From assembly GCA_003222675.1 (NCBI GenBank), contig QHWT01000069.1, positions 1 through 64,000 of the forward strand: a stretch of 64,000 nt of DNA. Reading direction: 5' to 3'. The translations under genes and the position numbers were made by a program. Shown one piece after another: positions 55,017 through 63,845 of the stretch. Below the pieces are notes generated by a model that ran no database searches, was not told where the DNA came from, and saw only the letters and a program-made list of their open reading frames with translations. This DNA comes from Acidobacteriota bacterium. Lineage in GTDB: Bacteria; Acidobacteriota; Vicinamibacteria; Vicinamibacterales; 2-12-FULL-66-21. Each line of letters begins with the position of its first letter. The stretch's first letter is position 1.

Positions 55017-56658
55017 ATGACACGCACCGCTGCCTTGCTCGCATTCGTGGTGGCGCTCGCCGGCGCGGCGTTGCCGGCCGCGACGCCGCGCTTTTACAAC
55101 GACGATCCCATCGCGCGTGAACCGGAACTACAAAGCGCGGCCGGTGCCCAGGCAGAAAATATCGGGCTGTTCTACGAGCTCTCCTACAACCTGCTCGTGA
55201 CGACGAACTACAAAGCCTCCAACACGCGGGCGCAGAACCGGCGCGCGCGCTGTCTCCAGCGACGAGCTCCTGCGCGGACCGAACAGCGGACCGCCGCCGA
55301 ATCCCGAGCGGTGGGTGCTGATTCGCGAAAAATCGACCGGCTATGCGCCCGGATTCACCGCGAAGGATGGCAACGGCGAAACCTGGTTCCTGTCGTTCGA
55401 CCCTCCGAAGAATCCAGAGGGAGCGACGGCTGCGATGGTCGTCGCGACAAAACTGTTCTGGGCGCTCGGCTATAACCAGGTAGAGACGTTCCTTACGACG
55501 ATCGATCCGCGCAACATCCAGATCGATCCTCATGCGACGATCCGACGGCCCAACGGAAAGCGGACGCCGATGACGAACGATGATCTGGCCGCCGTCCTCG
55601 AGCGCGCTGCGCGCAACGCGAACGGTACGTATCGCGCCGCCGCCGGCCGTTTGCTCCAGGGCAAGATTCTGGGCGGGTTCAGGTACGAAGGCACGCGTCC
55701 GGACGATCCCAACGACATCGTGCCGCACGAACACCGGCGCGAGCTGCGCGCACTGCGTGTCTTCGGCGCATGGACGAACCTGACGGACCTGAAAGCGAGC
55801 AACACGCTCGACGCGCTGGTCGCCACGGACGGCCACCCGGTCGTGAAGCACTATCTGCAGGACGTCGGATCGACATTCGGGATGGCCGCCAACGGCCCGC
55901 ACGACTGGGATGAAGGTTGGGAGTACTCGTATGAAGGCGGCAGCACACGCCGCCGGATGGCCACGCTCGGCTTTGCGCTGAAGCCGTGGCAGACGATGCG
56001 CGTCACCCAGTATTCGTCGATCGGCCGTTTCGAAGGGCAGCGCTTCGATCCCACGACCTGGAAACCGCACACGCCGACGACCGCGTACATGGAAATGCGC
56101 GAGGACGATGCGTTCTGGGCGGCGCGGAGGGTGATGGCGTTCAGCGACGACCTGATTCGGACAGCGGTCCAGGCGGGGCAGTTCAGCGATGCAGCCGCCG
56201 AACAGCATCTGGCCGCGGTGCTGATTCAGCGACGCGACAAAATCGCTCGCGCGTACCTTCCAAAGCTCAATCCAATCGTGAACCCGCGACTCAGCGCGAA
56301 CGGATCGCTCACGTTCGAGAATGCCGCCGTCGAAGCGCGCGTCGCGGAGCACGCGCCCGCGTATCACGCGACGTGGTTCCAGTTCGACAACGCGACCGGA
56401 CAGACACGCCCGCTGGGAGCAACCCGCAGCACGACGACAACGGTTGCCGCCCCGTCCGGGCTGCCTGCCGCAACGGACACTTTCGTGGCAGTCGATCTGT
56501 CGGGGGACACGAACGCGTATCCATCGTGGCGGCAACCGGTGCGCGTGTATTTCCGTCGTGCGTCCGACGCATGGTCCCTCGTCGGCCTCGATCGTCAAGC
56601 CGATCGACCCGCAACCGCCGACAGACGGAGCACACCAACGCGGGACCACGACCGATAG
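55017..56658 (+). pseudogene. Secreted protein with kinase-like core, split by a frameshift
   Basis: Two frames together encode a protein of about 560 residues. The first part begins at ATG 55017 (MTRTAALLAFVVALAGAALP, signal peptide) and reads LFYELSYNLLVTTNYKASNT. At about 55237 it leaves the frame, and the second part continues with AVSSDELLRGPNSGPPPNPE ... to 56658. Near-homologues have about 17 more residues here. The later part has VFGAWTNLTDLKASNTLDA and KHYLQDVGSTFG, which resemble a kinase catalytic loop (D-x4-N) and a D-x-G motif. The position where such proteins have a catalytic Lys (K in FxKFDPP) is Ser (FLSFDPP). The function is unknown; a pseudokinase is possible. Confidence 0.55.
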
Positions 56659-56686
56659 CGGCTCCCGACACACGAAGATCAGGACA

Positions 56687-59248
56687 ATGCGCTGGGGGAC
56701 AGTTCTGGCGGGTGCGTCAATCGTCGCCGCGACAGCGGCAACGGTGCATGCACAACAGGCGCAAAAGGTCACAGCGGGCGCGGAGTTCGACGTCTCCGAC
56801 ACGGCGCGCCGCTGGCTTGGAAACGGCTACCGGGATGTCTGGGCCGAACCCTTCGAGGCGCCCGTGCTGGATCTCTCCCGCGAAGGCGGTGGCCTGGAGC
56901 CTGTGCGGCAAGTCGGACAACTGCAGACGGCGGGGCTCGCGTTCGTTGGCGCGGATGGAAATTCGTACACGTTTCGATCGCTCCACAAGGAACCCGAACG
57001 GATCCTGCCGCCCGAGTGGCGGAACAGTTGGCCCGCGAAGGTGCTGCACGATGCAACATCAGCGACCCATCCGGCCGCTGCCGTCATCCTGCCCGTGCTC
57101 GCCGAAGCCGCGCGCGTCCTCCACACGGAGCCACGGCTCGTCGTGATGCCCGACGATCCGCGGCTGGCGGCGTTTCGCTCCAGGTTCGCGAATCAGCTCG
57201 GCACGATCGAGGAATACCCGACAGCCGCTGCTCCCGGACACGCCGGCTTCCATGGCGCGACGGCGATCGTCTCCTCCTCCGCTCTCTGGACCCGGTGGTT
57301 AGAGGGGCCCGAGAACCGCATCGACACGCGCGCGTTTCTTCGAGCGCGCATCCTTGATCTCTTCGTGGAGAACTACGACCGCCGGCGTGGACAATGGCGC
57401 TGGATGCAGATTCCCGGTCAGCCGCGCTGGCAGCCGCTGCCCGAGGATCCCGACATGGTGTTCGTCCGCCACGACGGTCTCGTCGCTGCCGGCATGCGTG
57501 GTCGTCAACCGACATTGCTGGCGTTCTCGGACGACTTTCCGTCGAACCTCGAAGGCCCCACGCGCAATGCCGCGGAAGTCGATCGCTGGCTCCTCACCGA
57601 TCTCGAAGGTCCCGTGTTCACCGACACGGCGCGCGAGCTGCAGGCGGCGTGGACCGACGAGGTGATCGATCGCGCAATCGCACAAATGCCGAAGGAATGG
57701 CAGAGGGTCGACCATGGGTTCCTGGCGCAGTCGCTGCGCGCGCGACGCGCCGCACTCGTCCCTTACGTCGAGCATTTCTACCGCTACCTCGCGCGTGCGG
57801 TCGATGTTCATCTGACCAATCGCGACGAGCGGGTCTCGATCGCGACGGCCGACGACGGTTCAGCGACGCTGACGGCCACCGCCTCTGGCGAGACCGGCCC
57901 GTACTACTCGCGCCGATTCCTGCCAGCCGAGACGCGCGAAGTTCGCGTCTATCTGCACGGCGGCGTCGATCGTGTCGAGCGGACGGGGCGCTCGCGGCGC
58001 ATTCATATCCGCCTGATTGCCGACGGCGGCAACAAGATCGTGATGTCGGGCAACCGCACGTCCGAGGTCTGGGCCGAGGCCGGGCACGTAACCGGCGACC
58101 GGCTGAAACAGGAAGGCCCGTGGAAGAATCCGGAGCCCATCAAGGACGCCCCGTGGCTCGAGCCGCGCAGCTACGGTTCGCTGACGCTCTGGGAGCCGAT
58201 TGCCTGGATTGCGCCGGATGTCGGCTTCGTGCTGGGCGCCGGATGGACGCACACCGTGTACGGTTTCAGGAGCGAGCCCTTCGCGCAGGAGCACACGCTG
58301 AAAGCGGGATGGTCGTTCGGCGGTTCCAGCGGCAAGGTGCAGTACGACGGCTTGTTCAATCGACCGGGATCGCGTCTCGGCTATGGTGTCCGCACGTTCC
58401 TCTCCGGCGTCGAGCAGATCAATTACTTCGGCCTGGGGAACGAGACGCCCGAGCAGTCGAACAAGTCCCGCTATCATTCGCGCCAGAGCGTGATATCGCT
58501 CGCGCCGGCGCTTCGTTACATCCCCTCGAGGGCCTTCTCGATCACGATCGGACCGGAGATCCGCTACTCGCGCTCGGGGCAGACCGCAGGTTCGCTGTTG
58601 TTCGAGCAGAAACCGTACGGCACGGGCGATTTCAATCTCGTCGCGCTGCGTGGCGGCGTCGAGCTCGATACGCGGAAGACGTCCAGGACGAGCGTGCTCG
58701 ACGTGACCAGCGGCGTGCCCGCGGGAGACGCGGCAGCGGATCTGCCGCCCGGCCGGGGCCTTCTCGCGCTGGCCTCGGCGTCGGTGACGCCCGGCGCGTG
58801 GGACGTCACGGAGACCTACAGCGCGATCGACGGCTCGATCGCGGCCTACATCGGCAACACGCACGTGCAGCTCGCGAGCAGAATCGGCGGAAAGCGACTG
58901 TTCGGCGAATATCCGTGGTTCGACGCAGCGTCGATCGGCGGACGCAACGATCGCGGCTATCACAGTCATCGATTCGCGGGCGACGGATCGTTGTACGGCA
59001 ACGTCGAGATCCGCATGTACTTCGGACCACCGCGTTTTTCGTCGGTGTTCCCGGTACGGTTCGGCCTCGTCGGATTCGTGGATACCGGACGCGTCTGGCT
59101 CGAGGGACAAACGTCCCATCAATGGCATCCGTCGGCGGGCGGTGGGCTGCTCATGAAACCGATTGGAACCGGGATCGTCCTGCGGGCTGCCGTTGCTGCC
59201 GGATCGGAAGGCCCCCTGCTCTACATCGGGTCCGGTTTCCGTTTCTGA
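56687..59248 (+). CDS. Outer-membrane barrel fused to a kinase-like domain
   Basis: Protein of 853 residues. A signal peptide covers about 1-23. Residues about 85-400 form a conserved domain with FRSLHKEPERILP, HPAAAVILPVLAEA, LVVMPDDPRL, FVENYDRRRGQWRWM and LPEDPDMVF, in that order; related proteins of Bacteroidota read DWDRHxDQWRW and RDRDQAF here, which look like a kinase catalytic loop and metal-binding Asp. Residues about 500-853 are a D15-like barrel ending FRF. The gene is 28 bases after the previous gene (AGGA Shine-Dalgarno). Its partner barrel lies at 53775-55007. Function is unknown; an outer-surface or periplasmic phosphotransferase is an inference. Confidence 0.75.
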   Translation: MRWGTVLAGASIVAATAATVHAQQAQKVTAGAEFDVSDTARRWLGNGYRDVWAEPFEAPVLDLSREGGGLEPVRQVGQLQTAGLAFVGADGNSYTFRSLHKEPERILPPEWRNSWPAKVLHDATSATHPAAAVILPVLAEAARVLHTEPRLVVMPDDPRLAAFRSRFANQLGTIEEYPTAAAPGHAGFHGATAIVSSSALWTRWLEGPENRIDTRAFLRARILDLFVENYDRRRGQWRWMQIPGQPRWQPLPEDPDMVFVRHDGLVAAGMRGRQPTLLAFSDDFPSNLEGPTRNAAEVDRWLLTDLEGPVFTDTARELQAAWTDEVIDRAIAQMPKEWQRVDHGFLAQSLRARRAALVPYVEHFYRYLARAVDVHLTNRDERVSIATADDGSATLTATASGETGPYYSRRFLPAETREVRVYLHGGVDRVERTGRSRRIHIRLIADGGNKIVMSGNRTSEVWAEAGHVTGDRLKQEGPWKNPEPIKDAPWLEPRSYGSLTLWEPIAWIAPDVGFVLGAGWTHTVYGFRSEPFAQEHTLKAGWSFGGSSGKVQYDGLFNRPGSRLGYGVRTFLSGVEQINYFGLGNETPEQSNKSRYHSRQSVISLAPALRYIPSRAFSITIGPEIRYSRSGQTAGSLLFEQKPYGTGDFNLVALRGGVELDTRKTSRTSVLDVTSGVPAGDAAADLPPGRGLLALASASVTPGAWDVTETYSAIDGSIAAYIGNTHVQLASRIGGKRLFGEYPWFDAASIGGRNDRGYHSHRFAGDGSLYGNVEIRMYFGPPRFSSVFPVRFGLVGFVDTGRVWLEGQTSHQWHPSAGGGLLMKPIGTGIVLRAAVAAGSEGPLLYIGSGFRF

Positions 59249-59334
59249 GCGAGGCGCGTTGAATCGGTCTGATGTTCCACGATCGGTCGTGGGACTGTGG
59301 CACACACGTCGAGGCCCGTTCGTCCCGGCTGTTT

Positions 59335-60234
59335 TCATTGACTACCGCGCTCGCGACGAAGCAGCCGGCGTCCTCTCTCCAGCTCCTTACGCCTTTCTGC
59401 GGTCAGCTCGGGAAATGCCAGGTCGAGCTCCTCGAGCGCATGTACGACCGTGGCCGCCACGACCCAGCGCGCAAACCATTTGTCGTCCGCCGGGACCACC
59501 ACCCACGGCGCGTGCGGCGCGGCGGTGTGGCGAATGGCGTCTTCGTACGCGTCCGCATAATCGTTCCAGCGCTCCCGCTCGCGGAGGTCACCGAGAGAAA
59601 ACTTCCACTGCTTTTCCGGTTCTTCAAGGCGCTTTGCAAAGCGCTTGGCCTGCTCCTTCTTCGACAGGTGCAGAAAAAACTTGAGGATGGTGTATCCGTT
59701 CCGGGCGAGGTAGCGCTCGAAGGCGTTGATATCCTCGAACCGTTCCTTCCAGATGTGCCTGGTGATCAGCGGCCGCGGGATCTGCTGCTTGTCGAGGAGC
59801 TCCGGGTGCACGCGCACGACGAGCACCTCCTCATAATAGGAGCGGTTGAAGATGCCGATACGCCCCCGCTCGGGCAGACAGACGAGATTGCGCCAGAGAA
59901 AATCGTGATCGAGATCCTGGGCCGACGGCTGCTTGAATGAAAACACCTGGCAGCCTTGAGGGTTGATACCGGACATCACGTGCTTGATCACGCCATCTTT
60001 GCCGGCGGCGTCCATCGCCTGAAAAATCAGCAGCACGCCCCAACGATCCTGGGCATAGAGCTTTTCCTGAAGATCGCGCAGCCGGGAGACCCCCTCCTGC
60101 ACGACCTGCTCGGCGAATCCTTTGTCCGTCTTGAATCCATCGGTACCTCGAGGATCGATCTGTTTCAGTCTGAAATGGCGACCATCGCTCACGACGTACC
60201 GCGCGATCAGCTTGTCCGTCCGGATCTTGCTCAT
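59335..60234 (-). CDS. Polyphosphate kinase 2 family enzyme
   Basis: Polyphosphate:nucleotide phosphotransferase of 299 residues (from ATG 60234). The Walker A motif is MDAAGKDG (about 74-81), the Walker B motif is IFNRSYYEEVL, and IWKERFEDINAFERYLARNG is the typical lid region. The C-terminal DLRERERWNDYADAYEDAIR and HAPWVVVPADDKWFARWVV are conserved in the class. Single-domain PPK2 usually phosphorylates ADP or AMP with polyphosphate; the class is not certain. It is the last gene of a minus-strand run next to uvrC. Confidence 0.93.
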   Translation of the reverse strand: MSKIRTDKLIARYVVSDGRHFRLKQIDPRGTDGFKTDKGFAEQVVQEGVSRLRDLQEKLYAQDRWGVLLIFQAMDAAGKDGVIKHVMSGINPQGCQVFSFKQPSAQDLDHDFLWRNLVCLPERGRIGIFNRSYYEEVLVVRVHPELLDKQQIPRPLITRHIWKERFEDINAFERYLARNGYTILKFFLHLSKKEQAKRFAKRLEEPEKQWKFSLGDLRERERWNDYADAYEDAIRHTAAPHAPWVVVPADDKWFARWVVAATVVHALEELDLAFPELTAERRKELERGRRLLRRERGSQ

Positions 60235-60305
60235 GAACCATCCCCGCTTCTGCCACATCGGCCGGTGCAGGAGATATTACCGGCTGCGGAGCGATCGCCG
60301 ACGGG

Positions 60306-62459
60306 TCAGCCGCGAACGGCGGCGAAATGCGCCAGCACGGCATCCGCGCATTTCACGCCGACGACGGCCGTCAATTCCTCGCGGTTTGCGCGGCGCACGC
60401 CGGCGACGCTGCCGAACGCGGTCAGCAGCGCCTTGCGACGGCGCGGCCCGACGCCGCCAATGCGATCGAGCTCCGACTGCAGGTCGCGCTTCGCACGCGA
60501 CTGCCGATGGAACGTGACGGCGAAGCGGTGCGCCTCGTCGCGGATCCGCTGAATCAGCAGCAGGGCCGGGCTGTTTGGTGTGAGCGCAATCGGGTCGACG
60601 TGCTCGCGCGTGAAGAGCAGCTCCTCCTTTTTCGCGATGCCGACCGCCACGATGTTCGCCAGCCCGAGCTCCTCCAGCGCGTGATACGCGGCCGCGAGCT
60701 GCCCCTTGCCGCCATCGATGATGATCAAGTCCGGAAACGGTCCGCCGTTCTCCATCACCTTCTTGTACCGGCGCAGCACGACTTCGTGCATGGAGGCGAA
60801 GTCGTTGAGGATGCGGGACGCGGGCTCCGGGGTGCGGGGTGCGGGGTCCGGGGTGCGGGGTGCGGGGTCCGGGGTGCGGGGTGCGGGGTCCGGGGTGCGG
60901 GGTGCGGGGTCCGGGGTGCGGGGCGCGGGGTGCGGGGTGCGCAGTTCGAAGTCGGTCGAACCAGAGTGCTGCATTTCCGCGCCCCGCGTCCCCTGTCCCG
61001 CATCCCGGCTGGGTATTTCCGCGCCCCCCGCCCCGCGCCCCGCACCGTGGATCCGGAACTTCCGGTACTCCGCCCGCTTCATCCTGCCGTCCTCGCACAC
61101 GACCATCGACGCGACGGTCTCGCTGCCCTGGATCGTGGAGATGTCGAAGCATTCGATACGCCGCGGGATGGCCGGCAGGTTGAGGACGGCGCGGAGCGTT
61201 TCGAGCGCGTCGTAGTGCGCCGCGACGTTCTCGTTGAACCGCGTCTGATACGCGACCTGCGCATTCCGGGCCGCGAGATCGAGCAGTCCTCGCTTCTCGC
61301 CGCGTTTTGGGACAATCAGCCGGACGCGGTGATCGGATCGATCCGTCAGCCAGGCTTCAATCACTTCGCTTTCAGACTCACTCAGCGCAACCGGCAGGTG
61401 CACTTCCGGCGGCGCGGGATGTTCGGAATAGAACTGCTCGAGCGCGGCTTGAAGGACCTCCTCTTCCCCGCCTTCGGCTCGCCGCGGCTTCGGCGGCGCC
61501 TCGCCAGAGTCCGCGGGGATCTCAGCGCGAGCGGCGGGCGCCTGAAGGCGGAAGCCACCTCGTTCGATTTGGGAATCGGGCTCGTGCTGAATGTTCGAGT
61601 CCGTGACGAGCTCGATCCGCTCGACCACTTTCCCGCCGCGAACCTGGAACACCTGCACGACGGCGCCGGCCGGGCCGACCTTCAGGCCGAACGCATCGCG
61701 ATCCCCGAGCTCCGTGCCGGCCATCTTCTGCTGGCGCTGGCGCACCGTGTCGATCGTGCGAATCGCGTCGCGCAGCTGTGCGGCCTGCTCGAAGCGTTCC
61801 TCGAGCGCCGCCTCGGTCATCCGCTGCCTCAGATCGGCAACCAGCTCGTCGTTGCGTCCCTCGAGAAAGAGTTTCGTATGCTGCACGGCCACCGCGTATG
61901 TCTCCTCCGAGCAAATCTCGCGCACGCACGGCGCGATGCACCGCCGGATGTCGAACTCCAGGCACGGCCGCGGCCGCTCGCCCGTAATCACCTCGTTGCA
62001 CGATCGAATGCCGAACAGCCGGTGCGTCAGCGCCATCGTCCGCCGTCCAAGCTTGGCCGGCATGAACGGCCCCGCATAGAAGTGATCGTCTTTCTCCACG
62101 CGCCGCGCGACCAGCACGCGCGGGAACGGCTCCCCCGTGGTCAGCTGGAGGTAGGGATAGTTCTTGTCGTCGCGAAGCAGGATGTTGTACTTCGGCGCGC
62201 GCTGTTTGATCAGATGGTTCTCGAGCGCCAGCGCCTCCACGACCGAGTCCGTGACGATGAACTCGACGCGCGACGCTTCATCGAGCAGCGCATCGATGCG
62301 CGGACTCATGCCCTGCGCGCCGAGATAGCTGCGCACCCGATCGCGCAGCACGCGCGCCTTGCCGATGTACAGAGTCTCTCCGCCCCCGTTGTAATAGAGG
62401 TAGACGCCGGGCTGCTCCGGCAGGCGGGAAATCTGGCCCTTGAGGTCCTGAATCGGCAT
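60306..62459 (-). CDS. uvrC: Excinuclease ABC subunit C with in-frame repeat expansion
   Basis: Nucleotide-excision repair endonuclease of 717 residues, about 100 longer than usual. The GIY-YIG domain is at about 10-95 (PGVYLYYNGGGETLYIGKAR), the UvrB-binding motif at about 205-240, the RNase H-like domain at about 420-640 and the helix-hairpin-helix pair at the C-terminus (LDRIGGVGPRRRKALLTAFG). Two stretches are not normal: about 295-335, holding a REP-like palindrome (61536-61560), and about 472-547, with six 7-residue units (RTPDPAP and variants) encoded by 21-base tandem repeats. The second lies inside the RNase H domain, between EYRKFRI and NDFASMHEVVLRRYKK, so it would extend a surface loop of the catalytic domain. 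Confidence 0.95.
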   Translation of the reverse strand: MPIQDLKGQISRLPEQPGVYLYYNGGGETLYIGKARVLRDRVRSYLGAQGMSPRIDALLDEASRVEFIVTDSVVEALALENHLIKQRAPKYNILLRDDKNYPYLQLTTGEPFPRVLVARRVEKDDHFYAGPFMPAKLGRRTMALTHRLFGIRSCNEVITGERPRPCLEFDIRRCIAPCVREICSEETYAVAVQHTKLFLEGRNDELVADLRQRMTEAALEERFEQAAQLRDAIRTIDTVRQRQQKMAGTELGDRDAFGLKVGPAGAVVQVFQVRGGKVVERIELVTDSNIQHEPDSQIERGGFRLQAPAARAEIPADSGEAPPKPRRAEGGEEEVLQAALEQFYSEHPAPPEVHLPVALSESESEVIEAWLTDRSDHRVRLIVPKRGEKRGLLDLAARNAQVAYQTRFNENVAAHYDALETLRAVLNLPAIPRRIECFDISTIQGSETVASMVVCEDGRMKRAEYRKFRIHGAGRGAGGAEIPSRDAGQGTRGAEMQHSGSTDFELRTPHPAPRTPDPAPRTPDPAPRTPDPAPRTPDPAPRTPEPASRILNDFASMHEVVLRRYKKVMENGGPFPDLIIIDGGKGQLAAAYHALEELGLANIVAVGIAKKEELLFTREHVDPIALTPNSPALLLIQRIRDEAHRFAVTFHRQSRAKRDLQSELDRIGGVGPRRRKALLTAFGSVAGVRRANREELTAVVGVKCADAVLAHFAAVRG
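60826..60942. repeat. 21-base tandem repeat inside uvrC
   Basis: About five copies of a 21-base unit (GGGGTGCGGGGTCCGGGGTG plus one base) are contiguous and in frame; on the coding strand they give RTPDPAP and variants. Units are perfect in the centre and degrade at both ends. Nothing like spacer sequence separates them, so it is not CRISPR. Confidence 0.9.
61536..61560. repeat. REP-like palindrome inside uvrC
   Basis: GGCGCCTGAAGGCGGAAGCC reads as one arm and loop of the dispersed palindrome also present at 29161-29190 and 50268-50287, followed by ACC. It is translated in frame (RGGFRLQAPA). Confidence 0.65.
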
Positions 62460-62512
62460 GGACTACACTGTGTTGTTTCCGGCGAAGATCTGAACCTTCC
62501 ATTATATCAGCG

Positions 62513-63079
62513 ATGACTTTTACCGGGCTCGTCGGGCGGATCTGCATGTTCCCGCTGCGCGCGATTATCAGAACGTGCGTCGCCTTCAGGATTCACCCCA
62601 ACATTCTCACGTTCGTCGGCGTGATCATCAACGCGGGCGCCGCGTGGCAGCTCGCCCAGGGACGCTTCGTCCCCGCCGGCATCGTCATGATTGTCGCGAA
62701 CATCTTCGACTTCATCGACGGCAAGGTCGCGGTCGAGCTCGGCGTGATCGACCGCTTCTCGGACATTCTGCTGTTCATCGGCCTCATTTACCTCTACTCG
62801 CACCTGGGACGCACGGACTACGTCATGGTGACGTCGCTCGCGATGATGTTCGCCATTATGACGAGCTATACGCGGGCGCGGGCCGAATCAATGATCACGA
62901 AGTGCAAGGTCGGCTTCATGGAACGTCCCGAGCGGATCGTGCTGTTCATGATCGGCGCCTTCACGAATCGGATGGCGGGCGTGCTGTGGGTGATCCTGGT
63001 GCTGTCGATCTTCACGGTTGCGGATCGCGTGATCCACACCTATCGCGAACTGCGCCAGCCGCGCGAGGCCGTGGCATGA
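62513..63079 (+). CDS. CDP-alcohol phosphatidyltransferase-like protein with compacted catalytic motif
   Basis: Membrane protein of 188 residues with about five hydrophobic segments. Enzymes of this family carry D-x2-D-G-x2-A-R-x8-G-x3-D-x3-D. Here the start (DFIDGKVA) is present, but the Arg is replaced by Val and the next Gly comes after only three residues (VELGVIDRFSD). About 11-15 residues of the family's catalytic region seem to be missing without a frameshift, so the protein is probably inactive as read. It would otherwise act in phospholipid head-group transfer in the inner membrane. It is translationally coupled (ATGA, 63076-63079) to the following small gene. The motif could also have been lost by an assembly error. 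Confidence 0.75.
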   Translation: MTFTGLVGRICMFPLRAIIRTCVAFRIHPNILTFVGVIINAGAAWQLAQGRFVPAGIVMIVANIFDFIDGKVAVELGVIDRFSDILLFIGLIYLYSHLGRTDYVMVTSLAMMFAIMTSYTRARAESMITKCKVGFMERPERIVLFMIGAFTNRMAGVLWVILVLSIFTVADRVIHTYRELRQPREAVA

Positions 63080-63384
63080 AGAACCCCGCCACTCTTCCCG
63101 GCCGCGTTCTCTGGAACGCGTTCTTCTGGACCTACGAGCGCGCCACGTGGCAGTACGACGCGATGGTCATCGCCATACTCGCCTTCGTGTGGCTGACGCC
63201 GCCCGACTGGCTCCGAGATCCGACCGCGCAGGGGATGGGACCTATCGGCGCCGGTGAGCCACGAGTCCTGAGCCATCACACGTCGTCTCGTTCATCGTGT
63301 AGCCCAAGATCGAGCGTCTTACCCGTGAAGTGGATGTCGTTCGAGGCGATCTTGTCGCGGAGCAGTCGGCGCGCGGCGCCGTAG
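63076..63384 (+). CDS. Small membrane protein with eroded C-terminus
   Basis: Starts at the ATG inside the stop of the preceding gene. The first 55 or so residues (MKNPATLPGRVLWNAFFWTY ... FVWLTPPDWL) look real, with one membrane helix (about 29-45). After that, from GAGEPRVLSHH, the frame runs through a GAGCCACGAGTCCTGAGCC word and then antisense to the next gene to 63384, so the true stop was probably lost. No function is recognised; the coupling suggests a partner of the phosphatidyltransferase-like protein. Confidence 0.55.
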   Translation: MKNPATLPGRVLWNAFFWTYERATWQYDAMVIAILAFVWLTPPDWLRDPTAQGMGPIGAGEPRVLSHHTSSRSSCSPRSSVLPVKWMSFEAILSRSSRRAAP

Positions 63385-63830
63385 TACGGTTCGGGCACGA
63401 TCAGCCGGCGCGCGAAATTCCGCCACCGGTACATCAGGACGAGCGTGATCTGCTCTCCCTCGCGCCAGGTAAGTCCGCCGATCCGCGAGTAGGGCAGAAA
63501 CCCCGCCTCCGTCCAGATTCCATCTTCGTAAAAGCCGCGGCCGATTCTCAGGCTCAGCGGCATCACGTACACGTAGTAAATCAGCATCATCACTTCGCCG
63601 AAGACCTGCACCGGGTGCATCCGCAGGACGACGAGCTTGTAAATGATGAGGAGCCCGAGCAGCGCGCCAACGGCAAGAAACAATGTGTAGAGAGGCGGCC
63701 GCCTGCCCGGCCACGTCAGCAACGCGGACGATTTCAGCCGACGGAAATGGATGAATTGAAAGAGCAGACGGAGGTTGACGACCAGGAACCCAGCACCGAG
63801 GACGAGCAGCACGTCGGGAAGCAGCCGCAT
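63276..63830 (-). CDS. Conserved membrane protein of unknown function
   Basis: Protein of 184 residues with about four hydrophobic segments in the first 110 (for example MRLLPDVLLVLGAGFLVVNL and LYTLFLAVGALLGLLIIYKL) and a soluble C-terminal part of about 75 residues (YEDGIWTEAGFLPYSRIGGL ... RRLLRDKIASNDIHFTGKTL). The IGGLTWREGEQI region resembles DUF5673-like membrane proteins, but I cannot name it. It overlaps the convergent small gene by about 109 bases, which is one sign that the latter has lost its own stop. Confidence 0.7.
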   Translation of the reverse strand: MRLLPDVLLVLGAGFLVVNLRLLFQFIHFRRLKSSALLTWPGRRPPLYTLFLAVGALLGLLIIYKLVVLRMHPVQVFGEVMMLIYYVYVMPLSLRIGRGFYEDGIWTEAGFLPYSRIGGLTWREGEQITLVLMYRWRNFARRLIVPEPYYGAARRLLRDKIASNDIHFTGKTLDLGLHDERDDV

Positions 63831-63845
63831 GAAGCGACTGTTATC

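Noticed and set aside
60826-60942. Possible CRISPR array
   Set aside because: Units are contiguous, 21 bases, with no spacers and in frame with uvrC.
60327-62516. Plus-strand open frame of 729 codons over uvrC
   Set aside because: It is antisense to UvrC, whose motifs are all present on the minus strand. The repeat units also stay open here only because they are 21 bases long.
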